Source: Rubripirellula lacrimiformis
GTDB taxonomy: Bacteria; Planctomycetota; Planctomycetia; Pirellulales; Pirellulaceae
DNA: 64,000 bases
Assembly (NCBI RefSeq): GCF_007741535.1
Contig: NZ_CP036525.1
Coordinates: forward strand, 1,364,001 to 1,428,000
Reading direction: 5' to 3'
Shown one piece after another: positions 32,615 to 42,404 of this stretch; within the stretch, counting starts at the first letter, position 1, and every line of letters starts with the position of its first letter. The notes beneath the pieces were generated by a model. That model made no database searches, had not been told where the DNA came from, and was given only the letters and a program-made list of their open reading frames with translations. Position numbers and translations under genes: made by a program.

Positions 32615-34450
32615 CTATTTAGCGTTGGCCATCGCGGCCAATTGGACGGTCGCCCTGCCCTGCTCTTTTTCCAAATACGGACGCCCGAACTTCACGTTCA
32701 CGTGATCCCAGGGCAATTTGTCCATCAATTCGTACTTTTCGTGGATGTGTTTGTCGGCATCGATACCGGCGTCGCTGATCGCATCCCACCAACGCTGTGG
32801 ATCCATATGTTCGGTCCATCCGTCCATGCGGGCACCGCGCTGCCACGCCAACCGAATCGCTTTGCCCATCCGCCGATCACCACGGCTGAGCACGCCTTCC
32901 AGTAGGCTGGTTTCGATGTCGTGGCACTTGATCGCGACGCTGCGGATACGACGACGGGCACGCATGTATTGGTGTGCCCATTTGAAGTACTCGCGTCGCT
33001 GCATTCCGTTCCACTGGTAAGGCGTGTGCGCCTTGGGAACAAAGTTCGACACGCTGGCGGTGACTCGAGCAAAACGGCCGTTGACTTCTTTGCCGACGGT
33101 GGCGATCTGTTCGGCCAAGTCGACGATGCCTTCCAGGTCGACCGGGCGTTCCCCCGGCAATCCACACATGAAGTACAGTTTGACGCTGTCGAATCCGTTG
33201 GCAAAGGCAACGCGGCAACCTTCGATCAGGTCCGTGTTCTTGATCTTTTTGCGGATCTGTTCACGCATGTCATCGCGAGCCACCTCGGGAGCCAAGGTCA
33301 TGCTGCGGCGTCGATCGCTGCCAAGCAGGATGGGGAGCGTCCGCAACTGATCGTTGACTCGCAGGCTGGGAACGCTGATGTTGACATTGTGCGGTTTGAA
33401 AACTTCGTGCATCCGATTGACCAGATGTTCGAAGTGCGGATAGTCGCTGCTGGACAGCGACAGGATGCTGATCTCGTTGTACCCGGTGTTCTGATAACTT
33501 TCCCAAGCGGCGTCGACAATCGTTTCGACTTCGCGGGTACGTAGCGGTCGTTTGATGACCGTGCTTTGACAGAATCGGCACAGGTGTGGACAGCCCCGCA
33601 TGATCTCGACCGCGATCCGATCGTGCACGCATTCGATGTAGGGGACGATCGGTTGGGTTGGCAGCGGCATTCCGTCTAGGTCGCTGATCGTGCTAGGTGC
33701 AATCGTCTCGGGCACGTCATCCCGGTTGCGATGCAGGGCAACGATCCGGTCGTTGGCGTATTCGGGTTCATAGAAACGCGGGACGTAGGCACTGTCGATG
33801 GATTTCGCCACTACGGCCAGGGCTTCGGTGCGTTGGTCGCGGCCCTCTTGGCCGGTCGCGTAGGTTCCGTCGCTGCGGCGGTAGCTTTCTTTGAGGTCCA
33901 TCCACAGATCGCAAACCGTCGGCAAAGTGGGTTCGCCGTCACCGATGATCAGGACGTCAAAGTAATCGGCCACGGGTTCAGGGTTCTGGCAGCAAGGGCC
34001 GCCGGCCAACAGCAGCGGATCGCCGATGCAGCGATCGGTGGATTCCAGCGGGATCCCACCTAGGTCGATCATCGTCAACACGTTTGGCGAACTGATTTCG
34101 TACTGCAACGACAGCCCGATCACATCAAATTCGGATAACGCGGTGAATGTTTCCAAGCTATACAGGGGAATGTCGTGCTTCCGCAGCAGCGATTCCATGT
34201 CTGGCCAGGGCGTGAAAACTCGCTCCGCACACCAGTCGTCGCGGCGGTTCATCAGAGAATACAGAACTTGCAGCCCATGGTGGCTCATCCCGATCGTGTA
34301 CGCGTCGGGGAACCCCAGACACAGTTTGCCACGAACCTGGCGATGGTCTTTGACGACCGTGTTTCGTTCGCCGCCGACATACTGTGCGGGGGTTTGGACG
34401 TGAGGCCAAACGCGAGCTTCGAGTCGTTTTCGTCGTGAATGGTTGATCAT
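32615..34450 (-). CDS. TIGR03960-type B12-binding radical SAM protein
   Basis: This 611-residue protein fits the TIGR03960 family. The N-terminus has PAQYVGGERNTVVKDH and FPDAYTIGMSHHGLQVLYSL in the cobalamin-binding-like region. The radical SAM cluster motif C-x3-C-x2-C is present in MRGCPHLCRFCQSTVIKRP. TIGR03960 is usually fused to or next to the TIGR03936 (DUF2344) domain; none is in this window. The substrate is unknown. It may use cobalamin, which links it loosely to the riboswitch locus. Confidence 0.92.
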   Translation of the reverse strand: MINHSRRKRLEARVWPHVQTPAQYVGGERNTVVKDHRQVRGKLCLGFPDAYTIGMSHHGLQVLYSLMNRRDDWCAERVFTPWPDMESLLRKHDIPLYSLETFTALSEFDVIGLSLQYEISSPNVLTMIDLGGIPLESTDRCIGDPLLLAGGPCCQNPEPVADYFDVLIIGDGEPTLPTVCDLWMDLKESYRRSDGTYATGQEGRDQRTEALAVVAKSIDSAYVPRFYEPEYANDRIVALHRNRDDVPETIAPSTISDLDGMPLPTQPIVPYIECVHDRIAVEIMRGCPHLCRFCQSTVIKRPLRTREVETIVDAAWESYQNTGYNEISILSLSSSDYPHFEHLVNRMHEVFKPHNVNISVPSLRVNDQLRTLPILLGSDRRRSMTLAPEVARDDMREQIRKKIKNTDLIEGCRVAFANGFDSVKLYFMCGLPGERPVDLEGIVDLAEQIATVGKEVNGRFARVTASVSNFVPKAHTPYQWNGMQRREYFKWAHQYMRARRRIRSVAIKCHDIETSLLEGVLSRGDRRMGKAIRLAWQRGARMDGWTEHMDPQRWWDAISDAGIDADKHIHEKYELMDKLPWDHVNVKFGRPYLEKEQGRATVQLAAMANAK

Positions 34451-34575
34451 GGCTAGTCAGGCACTCGGAGGCAGGTCGCGGGCGAATGGCGTTCTGGGCG
34501 TTAGTCGTTGGCGAGATTACATTAGAGTGTGTGCGACAAACGGCACTTGATGCAAGGCAAACTTACAAAGGACGG

Positions 34576-34926
34576 ATGACGGTGAGTGAATTTGAAGTGG
34601 TCGGAAAAGTCGCTGATTTCGAAGACAACGTAGGCCAAGCGGTCCCGGTGGATGGACGGATGGTCGCGGTATTTCGCAAAGGCGACCAGTGGTACGCGAT
34701 CGACGACCTGTGCCCCCACATGGGTGCATCATTGGCCGAAGGGCATGTCGAAGATCACAGCGTGACCTGCCCCTGGCATGCTTGGCGGTTTTGCATCAAA
34801 GACGGCACCTGGGAAGACAACCCGCGTGTCAAAGTCGACTCATTCGAGGTCAAGATCGACGGGGACGATGTGCTGGTGCGAGAAATTCCTAAGGTGGACG
34901 CGAAAGAAGACGAGAACGAGGACTGA
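34576..34926 (+). CDS. Rieske 2Fe-2S protein
   Basis: This protein of about 116 residues is taken from ATG 34576; GTG 34582, nine bases after AAAGGA, may be the real start. The two Rieske ligand motifs are present: CPHMG and CPWHAW, C-x-H and C-x2-H. There are no membrane helices. It resembles the small ferredoxin subunits of nitrite reductase or dioxygenase systems. An electron-transfer role is likely; the partner is unknown. A charged Asp/Glu tail follows the domain. Confidence 0.92.
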   Translation: MTVSEFEVVGKVADFEDNVGQAVPVDGRMVAVFRKGDQWYAIDDLCPHMGASLAEGHVEDHSVTCPWHAWRFCIKDGTWEDNPRVKVDSFEVKIDGDDVLVREIPKVDAKEDENED

Positions 34927-34950
34927 TCCAGCCCGCTGTGACGGCGGCGA

Positions 34951-36168
34951 TTACCAGGTTTCGCCGCGCAGGCGTGCGATTTCCATCGCGTCCTTGTCGC
35001 CGCGTCCGGACAGGCAAACGACCAGGTGTTCTTTCGGCGACATATCGGCCGCCAAGGTCATGGCCCGAGCGATCGCGTGCGACGATTCTAGGGCCGCGAT
35101 GATTCCTTCGCTGCGTGCCAATTTGTCGAACGCGTCCATGGCTGCGGAGTCATCGCATTCCAGATAGTCGACTCGGCCGGTGTCTTTCCAATAGCTGTGT
35201 TCGGGGCCCACACCGGGGTAGTCCAATCCAGCGCTCATGGAATGAACGTCGCAGGTTTGCCCGTCTTCGTCCTGCATCACATAGCTGTAACTGCCGTGCA
35301 GCACGCCGGGGCTGCCGAAAGTCAGCGGGGATGCATGGTCGCCGGGGTGGTGGCCGCGACCGCCTGCTTCGACACCCACCAACCGGACGCCCTCGTCTTC
35401 AATGAACGGATAGAACATGCCCGCCGCGTTCGATCCGCCGCCAACACAGGCAACAACACAATCGGGCAACCGGTCGAACGTGTCACAGCATTGTTCGCGA
35501 GTTTCGCGACCAATGATCGCTTGGAAATCGCGGACCATCATCGGGAACGGGTGCGGGCCGATCACGCTGCCGATGATGTAGTGCGTGTTTTCGACCGACG
35601 ACATCCAGTCACGCATCGCTTCGTTGACCGCATCGCGAAGCGTCTTTGATCCACTTTCGACCGGGCAGATATTGGCCCCCATCAGCTTCATGCTGAAGAC
35701 GTTCGGCTTTTGCCGGCGGATGTCTTCGGCACCCATGTAAACGGTGCATGGCAGGCCGAAGTGGGCGCATGCGGTGGCGCTGGCCACGCCATGCTGGCCG
35801 GCGCCGGTTTCGGCGATCACGCGGTTCTTTCCCATCCGCAGGGTCAGCAGTGCCTGGCCCAGGGTGTTGTTGATCTTGTGAGCCCCGGTGTGATTGAGGT
35901 CTTCGCGTTTGAGCCAGATTTGGGCGCCGCCAACCGCTTCGGTCATTCGTTTTGCGTGGTACAGCGGGCTGGGGCGACCGACAAAAGTCTTCAGCAGACC
36001 GCTCAATTCACGTTGGAATTCCGGGTCTTTTTTGGCTTTGTCATATTCCTCGGTCAACTGGTCCAGCGCCCGAGTCAAGGTTTCGGGGACGAAGCGACCG
36101 CCGAAATCGCCGAAGCGTCCGCGAGAGTCGGGGACGGCGGCCGAAGCGTGGGCGGTGGGGTTGGTCAT
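34951..36168 (-). CDS. trpB: Tryptophan synthase beta chain
   Basis: This 405-residue protein joins indole and serine to give tryptophan. The PLP lysine lies in [17 protein letters not shown], and the phosphate-binding loop [10 protein letters not shown] is present. The ATG at 36168 ([12 protein letters not shown]) is preferred over upstream starts. Its N-terminal sequence [18 protein letters not shown] is typical of TrpB. No trpA follows directly; the Rieske gene is convergent. No strong ribosome-binding site is visible. Confidence 0.97.
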   Translation of the reverse strand: MTNPTAHASAAVPDSRGRFGDFGGRFVPETLTRALDQLTEEYDKAKKDPEFQRELSGLLKTFVGRPSPLYHAKRMTEAVGGAQIWLKREDLNHTGAHKINNTLGQALLTLRMGKNRVIAETGAGQHGVASATACAHFGLPCTVYMGAEDIRRQKPNVFSMKLMGANICPVESGSKTLRDAVNEAMRDWMSSVENTHYIIGSVIGPHPFPMMVRDFQAIIGRETREQCCDTFDRLPDCVVACVGGGSNAAGMFYPFIEDEGVRLVGVEAGGRGHHPGDHASPLTFGSPGVLHGSYSYVMQDEDGQTCDVHSMSAGLDYPGVGPEHSYWKDTGRVDYLECDDSAAMDAFDKLARSEGIIAALESSHAIARAMTLAADMSPKEHLVVCLSGRGDKDAMEIARLRGETW

Positions 36169-36561
36169 GATGGGGGGCCGTGTCGGAGGGCAAATGGATC
36201 GGCAAACGAATCTTAGGCTGGGCAAGCCGAAATGGCTTCGAAACGCAACCTGCAATCACTGAACCTCGATTCTCGCTTGGACTTAACATTCGGTCAACGC
36301 GACGCCCCGCCAATCGGATCCCGCTTCCTGTGATTCGTTGGTCCGCCGTGGTGTCAATTGCTGCGGCACCCTCATTCGCGGTTTACCGGAGCGGGCGATT
36401 TGAAATTTGGCATTTCGGGGCATCCGACTTCCTCGAAGTCAGCCCACTAAGTGTCCGGCCCGGCATCCCTCGATTGCAGGCTGAGTGTATGGTGAGGATG
36501 CGTCGAAGGAGGTCCCGCGTTGCCTCCGCCTATCCGTCCATTCAAGCCGTCCTGAATACTT
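36169..36561. other. Intergenic region between trpB and mutM
   Basis: About 390 bases carry both promoters (the genes are divergent). A 129-codon frame on the plus strand (36180-36569) has no domain and is probably chance. No T-box or trp leader was recognised. Confidence 0.5.
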
Positions 36562-37422
36562 GTGCCTGAGCTTCCTGAAGTCGAAACGATGCGTCGCGGA
36601 GTCTTGCCGATCGTCGGTAGCCGCATTGAATCGGTCGAACGTCCGCCCTGTCTGCGGCGACCGATTTTGATGAAGCCGCGAATCGATGCGATCGATCGCC
36701 GTTTGCAGGGGAAACAGATCACCGATATCGGCCGCCGAGGCAAGCGGGTGATGGTCGGGATCGAGGACGGTCAGGTGATCGTGATCGAGCCGCGCATGAC
36801 CGGATTGGTGCTGTTGGCCGATCCGCCGACGACCGATCACTTGCGTCTGCGGGTGACCCTGTCGGGTGGGCCCAGCGAGCAACTGTTGTTCTGGGACCGC
36901 CGCGGGTTGGGGACGGTGCGACTGCTGCGAGCCAACGAAATTGCCACGGTGGTCGATGCCAGGTTGGGCGTCGATGCGCTGCAGATCACGGCCGATCAGC
37001 TGCAAACCAAACTGCGTGCTAGTCGCCGACCGATCAAGGTTGCCCTGTTGGACCAATCCGCCGTGGCGGGCATTGGGAACTTGTACGCAGCCGAAATTCT
37101 GTACCTGGCCGGTGTCGATCCGCGGGCACGCTGCGACCGGTTGACCAAACCGCAGTGGAAGCGGATCCAGCAAGCGACCGGCGAAGTGCTGGAATTAGCC
37201 ATCCAACACGAAGGCAGTACGCTTAGTGACGGGACCTATCGCAACGCTTTGAACGATGCCGGCGGGTACCAAAACTATCACCGTGTCTACGATCGGGCCG
37301 GCAAACCCTGCCGACGCTGCGATTCGGGCGACATCCAGCGGATTGTTCAGGGCCAACGGAGTACGTTTTTCTGCCCCGTTTGCCAGCGAAAAAGCGGACT
37401 TCACCCGAGCGTCCACGCCTAG
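36562..37422 (+). CDS. mutM: Formamidopyrimidine-DNA glycosylase
   Basis: This 286-residue protein starts at a GTG. The new N-terminal Pro2-Glu3 (PELPEVE) is the catalytic pair of this base-excision repair enzyme, which removes 8-oxoguanine and formamidopyrimidines. The helix-2-turn-helix is near residues 165-180 (LLDQSAVAGIGNLYAAEIL). A C-terminal zinc finger has four cysteines (CRRCDSG then FFCPVCQ). The length is normal. Confidence 0.96.
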   Translation: MPELPEVETMRRGVLPIVGSRIESVERPPCLRRPILMKPRIDAIDRRLQGKQITDIGRRGKRVMVGIEDGQVIVIEPRMTGLVLLADPPTTDHLRLRVTLSGGPSEQLLFWDRRGLGTVRLLRANEIATVVDARLGVDALQITADQLQTKLRASRRPIKVALLDQSAVAGIGNLYAAEILYLAGVDPRARCDRLTKPQWKRIQQATGEVLELAIQHEGSTLSDGTYRNALNDAGGYQNYHRVYDRAGKPCRRCDSGDIQRIVQGQRSTFFCPVCQRKSGLHPSVHA

Positions 37423-37535
37423 CAAACCGCTTGTTTGGGTGGCGATACCGGGATTGCCGTTCGCATCGTTGCCGGCGGTCGATAGAATACGGGCACTCGA
37501 TTTCGGGCGATCGCCCCCATGCCTTAGAGGATCCG

Positions 37536-38582
37536 ATGACGTTACCACAGAACCGCCGCGACTGGCTGCGAACCGCCACGATGCTATCGGTAGCCGGGAT
37601 CTCGGGATCATCGGCGATGGCAGCATCCGACGACCGACGCGGTCGTTGGGACGATTCGATCACCAAGGGGCTCGATTGGCTCAGCCGTACCCAGTCCTCA
37701 CGCGGGCAATGGAACACGCAGGTTTATCCGACCGCGATGGCGTCGCTTGCCGGCACCGCGATGATCGCCAGTGGCAGCACCACCACGCAGGGGCCCTACG
37801 CCAAAGAACTGGCACGGGCATCCGACTTTCTGATCAGCAAGGCTCGTGGCAATGGATTGATCGGCGACCCGCAAACCGATTCTCGCTATACCTACGGTCA
37901 CGGTTTTTCGATGCTGTTCCTGTCCCAGATTTTGGGCGAAGAGGGACTGCTGGACCGCCGTGAAGAATTGGTGGATGTGTTGACCAAGGCTGCGGAGTTC
38001 AGCGGGAACGCACAGACTGCTGCCGGTGGATGGGGATATGTTTCGGCTCGGGAAGGCAACGATTTCGACGAAGGGTCCACCACCATCACCCAAGTCCAAG
38101 GGTTGCGGGGATGTCGAAACGCCGGGATTCCGGTCAGCGCCAAAATCATCGACTCGGCCAAAGACTACATCTATGGCTGCAAGAATCCCGACGGTGGTAT
38201 CAGCTATAGCAGTCGCCAAAAAGGCAGCAGTCGGCCCGCGATCACCGCCGCCGCATTGGCTGCGCTTTACAACGCCGGTGACTACGACAGCGAACATGTT
38301 CCCGAAATGCTGGAATACACCAAGGGCCAGCTCCACGACATCAGCGACGGTACCCGTGCGTTCGGGCACTGGCACTACACCTATCTGTACTACAGCCAAG
38401 TCGTCTATCGCCAAGGCGACGAACTTTGGAAACCTTTCCGCGATCGGCTATACGATCGGATCGTCAGCGAACAGCGTCCTGACGGGTTCTGGGAAGGCCA
38501 GATTCATCCGGTCTATGTGACCGCCTGCAACCTGATCATGATGCAGTTGGATCGCGGATACCTGCCGATCTACCAACGCTAA
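37536..38582 (+). CDS. Prenyltransferase/squalene-oxidase repeat protein, Tat-exported
   Basis: This 348-residue protein starts at the ATG at 37536 with AGAGG six bases upstream. Residues 1-30 are a Tat-like signal (NRRDWLRTATMLSVAG). The rest is an alpha/alpha toroid typical of the squalene-hopene cyclase/prenyltransferase repeat family, with QW-like stretches such as GLDWLSRTQSSRGQWN, GGWGYVS and CKNPDGGISYSS. The catalytic DXDD motif of real cyclases is not evident, so a non-enzymatic or binding role is possible. Confidence 0.85.
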   Translation: MTLPQNRRDWLRTATMLSVAGISGSSAMAASDDRRGRWDDSITKGLDWLSRTQSSRGQWNTQVYPTAMASLAGTAMIASGSTTTQGPYAKELARASDFLISKARGNGLIGDPQTDSRYTYGHGFSMLFLSQILGEEGLLDRREELVDVLTKAAEFSGNAQTAAGGWGYVSAREGNDFDEGSTTITQVQGLRGCRNAGIPVSAKIIDSAKDYIYGCKNPDGGISYSSRQKGSSRPAITAAALAALYNAGDYDSEHVPEMLEYTKGQLHDISDGTRAFGHWHYTYLYYSQVVYRQGDELWKPFRDRLYDRIVSEQRPDGFWEGQIHPVYVTACNLIMMQLDRGYLPIYQR

Positions 38583-38634
38583 AGTCAGCCGACATCGGTC
38601 GGACGCTTAGCAGGCGATGACGATGACGGGAATC

Positions 38635-38664
38635 CAAAAAGGGACGGATCTTCGGCGAGATCCG
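38635..38664 (-). terminator. Possible Rho-independent terminator
   Basis: An inverted repeat CGGATCT/AGATCCG with a six-base loop lies at 38645-38664. Read from the minus strand it is followed by TCCCTTTTTGG, so it may terminate the PQQ-protein transcript. Plus-strand use is less likely. Confidence 0.4.
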
Positions 38665-38705
38665 ATCCCCGACGTCTCCAACGGGGCAGAGCCCGAGACA
38701 AAGCC

Positions 38706-40031
38706 TTAGCGGGCAATGTCGTAGGCGAATACCAAGTCCTGGTCGCGGATGATCAGCATCCCATCGGCGATCACCGGATGCGCCCAGATGGCGCCCTTGT
38801 TTCGTTCCAGGCTGGTTTTTCGCGGCAATTCAAGTTTGCCATTGGGTTGCCAGCCTTGGCGGCTAGGAGTCACCAAGAAAAGGCTGCCGTCTTCGTCGTT
38901 GTAGCAATACAGTCGGCCGTCGGCGAACGCGATCGATCCGCTTCGATTGGGTCGGATCTTTTCTTCCCACAAGGTTTCGCCGGACTGCAGGTCTTGGGCC
39001 ATCCAAACGCCGCCGTTGGCTTTGGTGAACCCATAGATCACACCATCGACCAGCACCACGCCGCCGTGATGATTCCGCATCGTTTTGTCAGCCAAGTGGT
39101 AGACGGTTTCGACATCCACGCTGCCCTGCCCTGCATCGGTCAGGTTCAACAGTGTATTGCCGGCACCATAATCGCTGGTGTGGTAGATCTGGTTGCCCTG
39201 TACGATGGGCGTCGGAATCACAGCGACCGAGTTGCCGGTCGATGCATCGGAGAACGCTTGGCGGCCCGATTCGACGTCGAACGCGTACATGCCAGGCTTG
39301 CTGGCAGTGACATAGAAAGTGCTGCTGCCGACGGTGGCTTTGATGGCTGAAACGTACTGCGCCGGTGCGTTGACCGCTTGGCTGGCCCAGACCTTTTCTC
39401 CGCTGTTGCGATCCAGTCCGACCATGAAATTGGATTCGCCCGGAGTCACGATGACCCGTTGGCCATCGACAAGTGCCGATTCGCTGTAACCCCAAGCCGG
39501 AATTCGCCCGCCGTAGGTTTCGACCAGATCGACCTTCCACTGAACGGTCCCGCTGGATTTTTCGATCGCGGCCACGACGCCGACATCCGACAAGCAAAAG
39601 ATTTGGTCACCATCGACCGTTGGCGTGCCGCGCGGGCCTCCGCCCCAACCGTGATTGTAGTCATCCCCGTTGCTGGCCCGCGAAATGGGCGTCTTCCAAA
39701 TCTTCGTTCCGCTGGCGGCGTCTAGGCAGATCGCAAAGCAACCGGTTTCGTCCGAACCCAGCGTGTACAGGCGACCGTCGACGACTGCGGCGGTGGAGTA
39801 GCCGCGACCAAGTTCATTGGACTGCCACTTCAGCTTGGGGCCATCATCGGGCCACGTCTGCATCAGTTGCTGAGGGGCGGCGTGTCCGTCTCGGTGAAGT
39901 CCACGCCACTGAGGCCAATCGCGTTCGCCGGCGGACGCACGGCCTGCCACGGCTAACGAGAGTCCGATGCAGCCTAAGAAACAGTGACGCAACAAACCGG
40001 CACGCAGGGGGGAAACGTTCCGCGAATTCAT
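38706..40031 (-). CDS. Exported PQQ-repeat beta-propeller protein
   Basis: This 441-residue protein starts at the ATG at 40031 with a signal peptide cleaved near ASA|GERDWPQWRG; this mature N-terminus is common in planctomycete proteins of this type. Several PQQ-like beta-propeller repeats are visible (GRLYTLGSDETG, SGTVQWKVD, SGEKVWASQ, LQSGETLWEEK). BamB is the best-known relative, but these proteins are not thought to bind PQQ. Location: periplasm or cell surface. Confidence 0.9.
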   Translation of the reverse strand: MNSRNVSPLRAGLLRHCFLGCIGLSLAVAGRASAGERDWPQWRGLHRDGHAAPQQLMQTWPDDGPKLKWQSNELGRGYSTAAVVDGRLYTLGSDETGCFAICLDAASGTKIWKTPISRASNGDDYNHGWGGGPRGTPTVDGDQIFCLSDVGVVAAIEKSSGTVQWKVDLVETYGGRIPAWGYSESALVDGQRVIVTPGESNFMVGLDRNSGEKVWASQAVNAPAQYVSAIKATVGSSTFYVTASKPGMYAFDVESGRQAFSDASTGNSVAVIPTPIVQGNQIYHTSDYGAGNTLLNLTDAGQGSVDVETVYHLADKTMRNHHGGVVLVDGVIYGFTKANGGVWMAQDLQSGETLWEEKIRPNRSGSIAFADGRLYCYNDEDGSLFLVTPSRQGWQPNGKLELPRKTSLERNKGAIWAHPVIADGMLIIRDQDLVFAYDIAR

Positions 40032-40211
40032 GGGCGGTGATGCATTCAAAGGAAGGTGGGAAGGTTCAGGAGGGGCATGCAGTATAGCAGCAACCCATGT
40101 GCGGGGGCGAATTCTCGCTGGGAAGCCGAGAGTCATCGATGCTGCCGAACCTGGCGTCGAACGGATCGCCGGATTTCGAATTTCAGCGTCCTGTTCGGGA
40201 CGGATCCCCCA

Positions 40212-42149
40212 TCAATGGGCCGTGGAGGTTGCAGTGTTGGTCTGCAGCATCACCATGTCCCGATACCAGCCGCCTTGCCGAATCAGTTCGTCATGGTTTC
40301 CGATTTCGACCAATTCGCCGTTTTCCAAAACGACAATCTTGTCGGCGCTGGTGATCGTGCTGAGACGGTGGGCGATGACGAACGCGGTGCGGTCCTGCAA
40401 CAGTTCGGCAAGGCTGGCTTGGATCAGCCGCTCGCTTTCGCTATCCAGGTTGCTGGTCGCTTCGTCCAGGATCAAGATTTTGGGGTCGGCCAACACGGCT
40501 CGGGCAATCGCCAATCGCTGGCGCTGGCCACCGGACAGTTTGACTCCCCGTTCACCGATGATCGTGTCGTATCCCTCGGGCATCTTGCGGATGAATTCAT
40601 CGGCCGCGGCGGCGGTTGCTGCCGCGATCACTTCGTCCGTCGTCGCTCGTCGGCGAGCATAGGCGATGTTGTCACGGACCGTTCCGTCAAACAGGAACAC
40701 GTCTTGTTCGACGATTCCAAGCAGGCTGCGATAGCTGGACAATTCGATCTGACGCAGGTCTTGGCCGTCCAAGCAAATCGTACCGGCGGTGGGGTCATAG
40801 AACCGAGCGATCAGATTGGTCAGCGTCGTTTTTCCGGCTCCGCTGCGGCCGACCAACGCCACGGTTTGTCCGGCTTCGACTTCGAAGGAAACATCGCGAA
40901 GCACCGTTGGTTTGGTATCGGGGTACGCAAAGCTGACGCTGCGGATCGAGATCGCACCACGAACTTCGGCTCGTTTCAGCGTGGTCGCCTCGCCAAGTGT
41001 CGGCAATTCGTCTTCGATCTCTAGCACATCTAGCACGCGATCCAGTCCGGCAAGATTGTTTTGGAACGTCACGGCGCTGCCCGCGATGGTCGCCAACGGA
41101 TCTAGCAACATGGTCAGGTAAACCAGAAACATCATCAGGTCCCCCAGCGTCAGATCGCCCTCGATGATCTGGTAGCCGCCGTACAGCAGCAGTCCGGTAG
41201 ATGCCAATGGAATGATCACTTCCCAAATGGTTTCGATGATTCGCGTCCACCACCAAGTGAATAGCTGCTGGCGGACCAAGAAGTCGCCTTCGCGAACAAA
41301 ACGGGACGATTCACTTCGGCTGCGGGAAAAGGTTCGGACTACACGGATGCCGCCAAAGGTTTCGGTGGCTCCCGCGTCGATCTTCTGTCGCTGTTTCCGG
41401 ATGTCGCGGTACAGCGGGCGAATTCGATTGATCCAAGTGCGGTGCGTTACCCAAACGATCGGCAGCAGCAGTAGCCCACCGACCATCAGTTTCCAGTCGA
41501 CCAGCATCAGAATGACCAGGCTGCCGACGAACTGGATGATCGCTCGCCACGGGTTGTACAGCATGCTGAAGATCAACTCGGCAACACCGCCGGCGTCCTC
41601 GCGGATCAGGCTGGCCACGCCACCACTTTTCATGTCGTAGACCTGGTGCAGCGGCAACTTGATGGCGTGATCGAACACGCGTCGCCGAATCGCGACCTGG
41701 GTTTGGTTCACCGCTTTGGTCGCCGTCCAGCGGCTGATCAGCGATACCACAGTGCCCAGTCCGGTAACGACGACCACGACGCCGGCGATCGCAAACAGCA
41801 AACCCATTTGAGATTCGGGGTGCGGCAGCACTTCGATCCAGGGTGGCAGCGGTTTCGGTGGCGTCGACAGTGCCGAGTCGATGGCCAGTTTGGTTCCAAA
41901 GGGCGGGATCAACCGCAACGCGATTCCGATGGTCAAAAACGACAGCGCCGTAACGATCTGGCGACGATGCCCGCTGACGAGCCCCAGGAATGACTTGAAA
42001 AGTTCCCAAAACTTACGTTCACGCGTGCCCAATTTCTTGGGGTTTCGGTCGCTGTGCGGGTTGGCGCTGGGGCGTTCCTTCGCCGCGATTCGTCGGCGAA
42101 CGGTGTCACGATACTGTGCAAAACGGCTGCGGCTGGGGTCGGTAGGCAT
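40212..42149 (-). CDS. ABC exporter (fused permease and ATPase, MsbA-like)
   Basis: This 645-residue protein has six predicted membrane helices in residues 60-380 (LSFLTIGIALRLIPPFGTKL, LLFAIAGVVVVVTGLGTV and so on). The ATPase follows: Walker A GRSGAGKTT, signature LSGGQ, Walker B ILILDEAT. It probably works as a homodimer exporting a lipid or hydrophobic compound; MsbA-like function is inferred. A charged N-terminus of about 60 residues precedes the first helix. Confidence 0.93.
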   Translation of the reverse strand: MPTDPSRSRFAQYRDTVRRRIAAKERPSANPHSDRNPKKLGTRERKFWELFKSFLGLVSGHRRQIVTALSFLTIGIALRLIPPFGTKLAIDSALSTPPKPLPPWIEVLPHPESQMGLLFAIAGVVVVVTGLGTVVSLISRWTATKAVNQTQVAIRRRVFDHAIKLPLHQVYDMKSGGVASLIREDAGGVAELIFSMLYNPWRAIIQFVGSLVILMLVDWKLMVGGLLLLPIVWVTHRTWINRIRPLYRDIRKQRQKIDAGATETFGGIRVVRTFSRSRSESSRFVREGDFLVRQQLFTWWWTRIIETIWEVIIPLASTGLLLYGGYQIIEGDLTLGDLMMFLVYLTMLLDPLATIAGSAVTFQNNLAGLDRVLDVLEIEDELPTLGEATTLKRAEVRGAISIRSVSFAYPDTKPTVLRDVSFEVEAGQTVALVGRSGAGKTTLTNLIARFYDPTAGTICLDGQDLRQIELSSYRSLLGIVEQDVFLFDGTVRDNIAYARRRATTDEVIAAATAAAADEFIRKMPEGYDTIIGERGVKLSGGQRQRLAIARAVLADPKILILDEATSNLDSESERLIQASLAELLQDRTAFVIAHRLSTITSADKIVVLENGELVEIGNHDELIRQGGWYRDMVMLQTNTATSTAH

Positions 42150-42404
42150 AGGTTAGTAGTAGTACCGATTCGATGATTCGACAAGGCGCCGAATCGGTTT
42201 CATGTCCCTCTTGGCGATCGAATCGGATGGGGGGAACCTGGATGCCAAAGGCACTGGGAGTGCGAAGCTGCGGTGTGGGAATGACGGCGCTCCAACGCGG
42301 GCGGGCGCCACGCTAAGATTGTGGGCTCGCAAAACTCGTTACAGTGTCGAGTTCTCCCCCCCCAAAAAAACATCCGCCCTCCCCACCTGCCTCGCGATCC
42401 TTCC

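Noticed and set aside
36180-36569. 129-codon plus-strand frame before mutM
   Set aside because: It overlaps the mutM start, has no domain and is Arg/Ser-rich, as expected of a chance frame in G+C-rich DNA.
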